Of a DNA stretch of 64,000 nucleotides, positions 1-8,400 are shown piece after piece; position 1 is the stretch's first letter; each line of letters starts with the position of its first letter. Source of the stretch: Flavobacterium sp. N502536 (GTDB lineage: Bacteria; Bacteroidota; Bacteroidia; Flavobacteriales; Flavobacteriaceae). The notes beneath the pieces are model-generated. The model was not told the DNA's origin and searched no databases. It saw only the letters and a program-made list of their open reading frames with translations. Where the stretch lies: the NCBI RefSeq assembly GCF_025947345.1, contig NZ_CP110011.1, positions 4,836,001-4,900,000 of the forward strand. Direction: 5' to 3'. The position numbers were made by a program, and so were the translations under genes.

Positions 1-610
1 CCTGATCTATATCCGATTCATACAGATTAGTAAAACTTTCGTTGGTCCATTTGTGTTTGCGTTGTCCCAAACTACCGGTATCTCTTGCCGAAGTAAAAAC
101 AATCTTGTTTTTATAAAATGCAGTCCCGTAATCAGAGTATTTACTATTTATTCCGGGGTCATTAATTTTATAAATGCCTATATTGGCTTTAATTTCATCA
201 ATATAATTCTTATCCTCTTTATAAAGTTTACCTCGTCTGTCATTTCCTGCTTTTTGATTGAACAAATCAAGCATCTGATTGGCTTTGACCACATCACCGG
301 TAGATTTTAATGATTGTGCATAACGATAGTAGTATTCCGGTTCTATTTCCAAATTCATGGCAAATAATTTACCATACCATTTTGCAGCTTTTTCAAATTC
401 TGAATTGAAATACAAGGAGTTCCCCAGTTTCTTAAGCATGTCCTCAGAGCTGTATCCTTTTTCAGCTAAACGCTCATATGTTTTAATGGCATCGATATAA
501 GCATAGCTATTGTATTTTTTATCCGCAGCGATTACTTTCTTCTGTTGCGAATAAGTGTTTGATGGCAAAAAACATAGTATTGTGAGGCAAAAGAGTATAA
601 ATTTTTTCAT
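1..610 (-). CDS. TPR/beta-propeller OmpA-family-like protein, partial (C-terminus outside window)
   Basis: My translation from the ATG at 608-610 stays open to the window edge, giving about 203 residues. A lipid-free signal peptide (MKKFILFCLTILCFLPSNTYSQ) is followed by TPR-like helices, with a segment reading EPEYYYRYAQSLKSTGD. Next comes the start of a PD40/WD40-like propeller (KYSDYGTAFYKNKIVFTSARD). In Bacteroidota, proteins that start this way usually continue into a carboxypeptidase-regulatory-like domain and a peptidoglycan-binding OmpA domain, and sit next to PorP/SprF genes. That continuation is inferred because it lies beyond the window. It is the last visible gene of the minus-strand adhesin operon, 55 bp after its upstream neighbour, and probably anchors the secretion partner to the cell wall. 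Confidence 0.8.
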   Translation of the reverse strand, partial: MKKFILFCLTILCFLPSNTYSQQKKVIAADKKYNSYAYIDAIKTYERLAEKGYSSEDMLKKLGNSLYFNSEFEKAAKWYGKLFAMNLEIEPEYYYRYAQSLKSTGDVVKANQMLDLFNQKAGNDRRGKLYKEDKNYIDEIKANIGIYKINDPGINSKYSDYGTAFYKNKIVFTSARDTGSLGQRKHKWTNESFTNLYESDIDQ

Positions 611-665
611 GTTTTACTATTTTTTAGGGTAATATTTATGAGTGGTCTCTATTGTTCAATCTGAC

Positions 666-1349
666 TTATTCTCTGGCAGTATTCCCGGATAATTCATTAA
701 ATTTTTTAAGCATTTCATTTGCTTTATCGTTTTCTCCAATTGATCGTAATGAAAGCGAAAAACGATAATAATATTCAGGCTCTAAGTCAGAAGTCATTTT
801 GAACAAATCTGCATAGCTTTTGGCGGCGCTATCCATGTCTCCATTAAAAAAATAAGCATTTCCTGTTTTTTTCAGCATATCCACCGATCTATAACCTTTA
901 TCATACATTCTTTCATATGTTTTTATCACATCGATATAAACAGAAACATTCTTCTTTTTCTTAATCTCCGTTGTTGCAATAGCAGATGAATCTTCGATTA
1001 CCCTTGATTTGGCAGCTTTTAATTTTGAAGTATTATTTTCTGCATTGGCAAACTTTGGCGTTATAATCCGAGTGTTGTTAGGTCCAAGATTGCTTGTGTT
1101 TATTAATTCAGGATCCGTTACATCGTATGTCGTTTTATGTCCTCCAAATTTCACATTAATGATTTCTTCAACGTGATAATATGCAACCTTTTTCCCCGGA
1201 TAATTTTTGTCCGTCATGGCCAGGACATTCGTTTTTGAATCTCCAATTTTCTTTTGGTTCAAATAAAGATTACTGGCATTTTGCGCAAAACAATTGAATG
1301 AAAACATACTAACTATTGTTGTATAATAAAGGAGTGAATGATTTTTCAT
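666..1349 (-). CDS. Short secreted TPR protein, truncated paralogue of the downstream TPR/OmpA-like gene
   Basis: 227 residues with a signal peptide ending SFNCFAQ. Residues about 25-130 are polar, carry no recognised domain and look like a linker. Residues about 133-227 are a close copy of the TPR segment of the next gene: YIDVIKTYERMYDKGYRS and EPEYYYRFSLSLRSIGEND here match YIDAIKTYERLAEKGYSS and EPEYYYRYAQSLKSTGD there. The protein stops where the paralogue goes on into its propeller. It is therefore either a short periplasmic TPR adaptor or the remnant of a duplication. It lies 97 bp downstream of the PorP/SprF gene on the same strand, so it probably works in the same T9SS export module. 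The specific function is unknown. Confidence 0.75.
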   Translation of the reverse strand: MKNHSLLYYTTIVSMFSFNCFAQNASNLYLNQKKIGDSKTNVLAMTDKNYPGKKVAYYHVEEIINVKFGGHKTTYDVTDPELINTSNLGPNNTRIITPKFANAENNTSKLKAAKSRVIEDSSAIATTEIKKKKNVSVYIDVIKTYERMYDKGYRSVDMLKKTGNAYFFNGDMDSAAKSYADLFKMTSDLEPEYYYRFSLSLRSIGENDKANEMLKKFNELSGNTARE

Positions 1350-1446
1350 AATATCGTTTTTAAATGAATATTCCCTACTTATTGAAGTACCACTACTATT
1401 TAAATGCTATATTTTTTCTTTCTGTACAACCTTTGGAGTTACAGCA

Positions 1447-2358
1447 TTAGAAGAATCTCGGTGTCGTTATTCTATCATTCTTTCTCAAAAATTCGTAACG
1501 CAGAAAGATTTCATGTGATCCTGAGTTGTAATTGTTTAAGTTGGTGGTTTCGTAATCATAACCATAGCCAATATACATTCCGTCACTAATTTGAAAGCCC
1601 ACCATTGCACTCATTGCAGCACTCCATCTGTAAGCAACTCCGGCTACAAACTTATCCATAAACATAAAATTGGCAGAAACATCTACTTGCAGAGGGGCAC
1701 CTTCTACTACTTTAGTCAGTACGGCAGGTTTAAACTTTAAGTATTGATAATGGTCTAAATCAAATACATAACCGGCCATTAAATAATAATTCATTTTATC
1801 TTTATAAATCGCTACATCGTTATCATCATATCGATTGGTTTCAATAAATCCGGGTACAGATAAACCGACATAAGCTTTATCGGAATGCCAGTAAACCCCT
1901 GCTCCTACATTTGGATAAAACTTATTGGTCAAGTTTTGAAATTTTGGATCTCCCTGGCTGGCGGGATGTAATCGGTTAACATCCAGGTTAAACAAATTGG
2001 CTGTTCCTTTGATACCAAACGAGAGCTTAAAATTTGCTGATGTGCGGATAGTGTAAGATATATCAGTTGATATCGCATTTTCATTCGTGGGACCAATCTT
2101 ATCACTTACAAAGGAAACTCCTACTCCTAAGTTACTGCCATTTATTGGTGTATTAACCGAAAAACTGCTTGTTTCCGGAGCTCCGTCAAGTCCGATCCAC
2201 TGGGTGCGGTACAGACCGAAAATACTTAAGGCTCCACGTGACCCCGCATAGGCCGGATTAATACTTATGGTGTTGTACATGTATTGTGTGAACTGAGCAT
2301 CTTGTTGAGCATAACCAGCAAAGGATATAAGCGCTAAAACTATTATTTTAATCTTCAT
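1447..2358 (-). CDS. PorP/SprF-family type IX secretion outer-membrane protein
   Basis: 303 residues with a signal peptide ending AGYAQ. The mature start (QDAQFTQYMYNTISINPAYAG, read in two parts) is the hallmark N-terminus of the PorP/SprF family, followed by RTQWIGLDGAP and a C-terminal beta-barrel pattern ending in the aromatic pair RFF. Length is normal for the family. Members are predicted outer-membrane beta-barrels. SprF in Flavobacterium johnsoniae is needed for secretion of the adjacent adhesin SprB, and type B T9SS substrates are generally encoded next to such a protein. This one sits 47 bp downstream of the giant adhesin, so it is probably that adhesin's dedicated secretion or attachment partner. 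Confidence 0.92.
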   Translation of the reverse strand: MKIKIIVLALISFAGYAQQDAQFTQYMYNTISINPAYAGSRGALSIFGLYRTQWIGLDGAPETSSFSVNTPINGSNLGVGVSFVSDKIGPTNENAISTDISYTIRTSANFKLSFGIKGTANLFNLDVNRLHPASQGDPKFQNLTNKFYPNVGAGVYWHSDKAYVGLSVPGFIETNRYDDNDVAIYKDKMNYYLMAGYVFDLDHYQYLKFKPAVLTKVVEGAPLQVDVSANFMFMDKFVAGVAYRWSAAMSAMVGFQISDGMYIGYGYDYETTNLNNYNSGSHEIFLRYEFLRKNDRITTPRFF

Positions 2359-2405
2359 TTTCGTATATTTTAAATTAATAAGTAGGGAAAGAAAATTAAC
2401 CTGAA

Positions 2406-5400
2406 CTAGTTGTTTAAATATAAATAACCAGACTTATCATGCATTTTAGAAGCGTTATCAACATACTTTATAGTATAGAAATAAGTTCCATCCGGTAATT
2501 TCTCATTTCTGGAAATTGTTGTTCTACCATCTGAATAACCTCTAAAAAAATTCTCATTAGAACCATAATTAGTTGTCTCAAATACTTTAACTCCCCAACG
2601 GTTATAAATTTCAACTGCATTATTCTGGTAACATGTTAAACCTTTAATGAGAAACTCATCATTAATTCCATCTGAATTTGGAGAAACAGCGTTGAATACT
2701 TCAACATTACAGTCTTGTATGTCGAGAATAGTAGGATCATTTTCTAAGAAACTGTTATCATCAGAAAGATCACTAACTTTAGTATTAGTAGGAGTAGTTC
2801 CTTCTGCCATAGCCTGATTAACAACTGATCCAAAATCAATATCGGCCTGAGTAATGCGATAAACACCGCTAAAATTTGTAGTGTTTATTTCGCCAATCGC
2901 CAAATTAATAGGATTTCCGGACAAAACTAATCCCAATAAATTATCCGTTACCATTACATTGGTTAAAGGTGTGTTACCTGTATTTTTAACTTCAAAACTA
3001 TATCTTATAGTTTCCCCAACTTGTACATAACCATCTTGATTTTCATCTACAAATTGTGATTTTTTTATGATAGCAATACCCGGGCATTCACTATTACTTA
3101 TCGTAATGGGTACTGCTTCTGATTGACACCCCAGAACACTTCTTACAATCACAAGATAAGTCCCTGCTGCAAGTCCTCCTTTAACGTTATTTGCGCTAAA
3201 AGTATTACCGTTATCAAAACTATAAGTATCGCCTGCATTTTGAATTTTTATTGTAATAGTTCCACTTGTACTTGTACAGTTTGGTTGTATACGTGTTATC
3301 TCAAAAGCTCTTGGCGTTATTCTTGGTGCGGCCACTCCCGAACCGGCAAGACTTGTACAACCGTTAACTGTAGCAGTAACGCTATACGTCCCAGCTATAG
3401 ATACCGTGATACTTGATGTTGTCGCTCCATTGCTCCACAATAAAGAACCTGAAGCTGTAGTTGACAAAATAGATGTACCATCACAATTATCAACAACACT
3501 TACCACTGGCATTACTGGTGGAACTGGAACGGCATTGATGGTTAAATTGGTTGGTAACGAAACACAGCCTGTAGAGGTATTGGTTGTTGTTACGGCATAA
3601 GTACCCGGAGCCAGATTAGCGAAGCTAGTACCCGACTGCGTTACCGCAGGTCTCACCGGACTGGTACCCGTTACGGTGTACGTTACATTGGCTGCAGGAG
3701 CCGGTGCTGTAACTACTATGGTACCCGTAGGGGTTAAACAGTCTGGCTGAGCCGTTACACTTGCGGTTGGCGCTACTGGTGGAACTGGAACGGCATTAAT
3801 GATCAGATTTGTAGGCAAGGAAACACAGCCTGTGGTGGTATTGGTAGTCGTTACGGCATAAGTACCCGGAGCCAGATTAGCGAAGCTAGTACCCGACTGC
3901 GTCACTGCAGGTCTCACCGGACTGGTACCCGTTACGATATACGTTACATTGGCCGCAGGAGCCGGAGCGGTAACTACAATGGTTCCTGTTGGAGTTAAAC
4001 AGTCAGGTTGAACCGTTACACTGGCCGTTGGCGCTGCAGGGTTAGCCGGAACAGCATTGATGGTTAAATTCGTTGGTAACGAAACACAGCCTGTAGTGGT
4101 ATTGGTGGTCGTTACGGCATAAGTACCCGGAGCCAAATTGGCAAAGGTAGTCGTAGACTGTGTCACTGCAGGTCTCACCGGAGCGGTACCTGTTACAGTA
4201 TACGTCACATTGGCCGCAGGAGCCGGAGCAGTAACTACGATAGTTCCTGTTGGAGTCAAGCAGTCTGGTTGAACCGTTACACTGGCTGTTGGTGCTGCAG
4301 GGTTACCCGGAACGGCATTGATGGTTAAATTAGTTGGTAACGAAACACAACCCGTGGTGGTATTGATTGTCGTTACAGCATATGTACCCGGAGCCAAATT
4401 GGCAAAGGTAGTTGTAGACTGTGTCACTGCAGGGGTTACCGGAGCCGTACCTGTTACAGTATAAGTCACATTGGCTGCAGGAGCCGGAGCGGTAACTACG
4501 ATAGTTCCTGTTGGAGTCAAGCAGTCAGGTTGAACCGCTACACTGGCCGTTGGCGCAGCCGGATTCCCCGGAACGGCATTGATGGTTAGATTCGTAGGCA
4601 ATGAAACACAGCCTGTGGTGGTATTGGTCGTTGTTACAGCATAAGTACCCGGAGCCAAATTGGCAAAGGTAGTCGTAGACTGTGTCACAGCAGGAGTCAC
4701 CGGACTAGTACCTGTTACGCTATACGTCACATTGGCTGCAGGAGCCGGAGCAGTAACTACGATGGTGCCTATTGGAGTTAGACAGTCAGGTTGTACAGTT
4801 ACACTGGCCGTTGGTGCTGCAGGGTTACCCGGAACGGCATTGATGATCAGATTTGTAGGCAAGGAAACACAGCCTGTAGTGGTATTAGTTGTCGTTACAG
4901 CGTACGTACCCGGAGCCAAATTGGCAAAGGTAGTCGTAGACTGTGTCACCGCAGGGGTTACCGGACTGATACCCGTTACGGTATACGTTACATTGGCTGC
5001 AGGAGCCGGAGCAGTAACTACGATGGTTCCTGTTGGAGTTAGACAGTCAGGTTGAACCGTTACACTGGCTATTGGCGCTGCAGGGTTACCCGGAACAGCA
5101 TTGATGGTTAGATTTGTAGGCAATGAAACACAACCTGTAGTGGTGTTCGTAGTCGTTACGGCATAAGTACCCGGAGCCAAATTGGCAAAGGTAGTCGTAG
5201 ACTGTGTTACCACAGGTCTCACCGGACTGGTACCCGTTACAGTATAAGTCACATTGGCTGCAGGAGCCGGAGCGGTAACTACGATAGTTCCTGTTGGAGT
5301 CAAGCAGTCAGGTTGAACCGTTACACTGGCTATTGGCGCTGCAGGATTCCCCGGAACGGCATTGATGGTCAGATTTGTAGGCAAGGAGACACAGCCTGTG

Positions 5401-8400
5401 GTGGTATTGGTTGTCGTTACGGCATAAGTACCCGGAGCCAGATTAGCAAAGGTAGTCGTAGACTGCGTTACCGCAGGAGTTACCGGACTGATACCCGTTA
5501 CAGTATACGTCACATTAGCCGCAGGAGCCGGAGCAGTAACTACGATGGTTCCTGTTGGAGTTAGACAGTCTGGTTGTACGGTTACACTGGCCGCTGGTGC
5601 TGCCGGGTTACCCGGAACAGCATTGATAGTTAAATTCGTAGGTAACGAAACACAGCCTGTAGTGGTATTGGTGGTCGTTACGGTATAAGTACCCGGAGCC
5701 AGATTGGCAAAGGTAGTCGTAGACTGTGTTACCGCGGGTCTCACCGGACTGGTACCTGTTACAGTATACGTTACATTGGCTGCAGGAGCCGGAGCAGTAA
5801 CTACGATGGTTCCTGTTGGAGTCAAACAGTCAGGTTGTACAGTTACACTCGCAGTTGGTGCTGCCGGATTCCCCGGAACGGCATTGATGGTTAAATTCGT
5901 TGGTAAAGAAACACAGCCTGTAGTGGTATTAGTGGTCGTTACGGCATAAGTACCCGGAGCCAGATTGGCAAAGGTAGCAGTAGACTGTGTCACTGCAGGG
6001 GTTACCGGACTAGTACCTGTTACAGTATAAGTCACATTAGCCGCAGGAGCCGGAGCAGTAACTACGATGGTTCCTGTTGGAGTCAAACAGTCAGGTTGTA
6101 CAGTTACACTCGCAGTTGGCGCCGCAGGATTCCCCGGAACGGCATTGATAGTCAGATTTGTAGGCAAGGAGACACAGCCTGTGGTGGTATTGGTGGTCGT
6201 TACGGCATAAGTACCCGGAGCCAGATTGGCAAAGGTAGCAGTAGACTGCGTTACCGCAGGTCTCACCGGACTGGTACCCGTTACGGTATACGTTACATTG
6301 GCCGCAGGAGCCGGAGCAGTAACTACGATGGTTCCTGTTGGAGTCAAACAGTCAGGTTGTACAGTTACACTCGCAGTTGGCGCCGCAGGATTCCCCGGAA
6401 CAGCATTGATAGTCAGATTTGTAGGCAATGAAACACAGCCTGTGGTGGTATTGGTGGTCATTACGGCATAAGTACCCGGAGCCAAATTGGCAAAGGTAGT
6501 CGTAGACTGCGTTACCGCAGGTCTCACCGGACTGGTACCCGTTACGGTATACGTTACATTGGCCGCAGGAGCCGGAGCGGTAACTACGATGGTGCCCGTT
6601 GGAGTTAAACAATCAGGTTGTACGGTTACACTGGCCGTTGGTGCTGCCGGATTCCCCGGAACGGCATTGATGGTTAAATTCGTTGGTAACGAAACACAGC
6701 CTGTAGTGGTATTGGTCGTTGTTACAGCATAAGTACCCGGAGCCAGATTGGCAAAGGTAGTTGTAGACTGCGTTACCGCAGGAGTCACCGGACTGGTACC
6801 TGTTACGGTATACGTTACATTGGCTGCAGGAGCCGGAGCAGTAACTACGATGGTACCCGTTGGAGTTAAACAATCAGGTTGTACGGTTACACTGGCCGTT
6901 GGTGCTGCAGGGTTAGCCGGAACGGCATTGATGGTTAAATTCGTTGGCAAGGAAACACAGCCTGTGGTGGTATTGGTAGTCGTTACGGCATAAGTACCCG
7001 GAGCCAGATTAGCAAAGGTAGTAGTAGACTGGGTTACCGCAGGGGTTACCGGAGCGGTACCTGTTACAGTATAAGTCACATTAGCCGCAGGAGCCGGAGC
7101 AGTAACTACGATGGTTCCTGTTGGAGTTAAACAGTCAGGTTGTACAGTTACACTGGCCGTTGGTGCTGCCGGGTTACCCGGAACGGCATTGATGGTTAAA
7201 CTCGTAGGTAATGAAACACAGCCTGTAGTGGTATTAGTTGTCGTTACTGCATAAGTACCCGGAGCCAAATTGGCAAAGGTAGTCGCAGACTGAGTTACCG
7301 CAGGAGTCACCGGACTGGTACCGGTTACAGTATAAGTCACATTAGCTGCAGGAGCCGGAGCAGTAACTACGATGGTTCCTGTTGGAGTCAAACAGTCAGG
7401 CTGTACGGTTACACTGGCTGTTGGCGCTGCAGGGTTACCCGGAACGGCATTGATGGTCAGATTTGTAGGCAATGAAACACAGCCTGTAGTAGTAGTAGTT
7501 GTCGTTACGGCATAAGTACCCGGAGCCAGATTAGCGAAAGTAGTCGTAGACTGTGTCACAGCAGGTCTCACCGGACTGGTACCTGTTACGGTATAAGTCA
7601 CATTAGCCGCAGGAGCCGGAGCAGTAACTACGATGGTGCCCGTTGGAGTTAAACAATCAGGTTGTACAGTTACACTGGCCGTTGGTGCTGCCGGATTACC
7701 CGGAACGGCATTGATGGTTAAATTAGTTGGTAAGGAAACACAGCCTGTGGTAGTATTGGTTGTCGTTACGGCATAAGTACCCGGAGTCAGATTGGCAAAG
7801 GTAGTCGTAGACTGCGTTACCGCAGGTCTCACCGGACTTGTACCGGTTACAGTATACGTTACATTGGCTGCAGGAGCCGGAACAGTAACTACGATAGTTC
7901 CTGTTGGAGTTAAACAATCAGGTTGTACAGTTACACTGGCCGTTGGTGCTGCCGGATTACCCGGAACGGCATTGATGGTCAGATTTGTAGGCAATGAAAC
8001 ACAGCCTGTAGTGGTATTGGTGGTCGTTACGGCATAAGTACCCGGAGCCAAATTGGCAAAGGTAGTCGTAGACTGTGTTACCGCAGGGGTTACCGGACTG
8101 GTACCTGTTACAGTATAAGTCACATTAGCCGCAGGAGCCGGAGCGGTAACTACGATGGTGCCCGTTGGGGTTAGACAATCAGGTTGTACGGTTACACTCG
8201 CTGTTGGTGCTGCAGGGTTACCCGGAACGGCATTGATGGTTAAATTTGTAGGCAAGGAAACACAGCCTGTAGTGGTATTAGTTGTCGTTACGGCATAAGT
8301 ACCCGGAGCCAGATTGACAAAGGTAGTCGTAGACTGTGTCACAGCAGGTCTCACCGGACTGGTACCTGTTACGGTATAAGTCACATTAGCCGCAGGAGCC

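Noticed and set aside
53..310. Plus-strand 85-codon frame
   Set aside because: Antisense to the TPR/propeller protein, whose minus-strand translation is clearly genuine.
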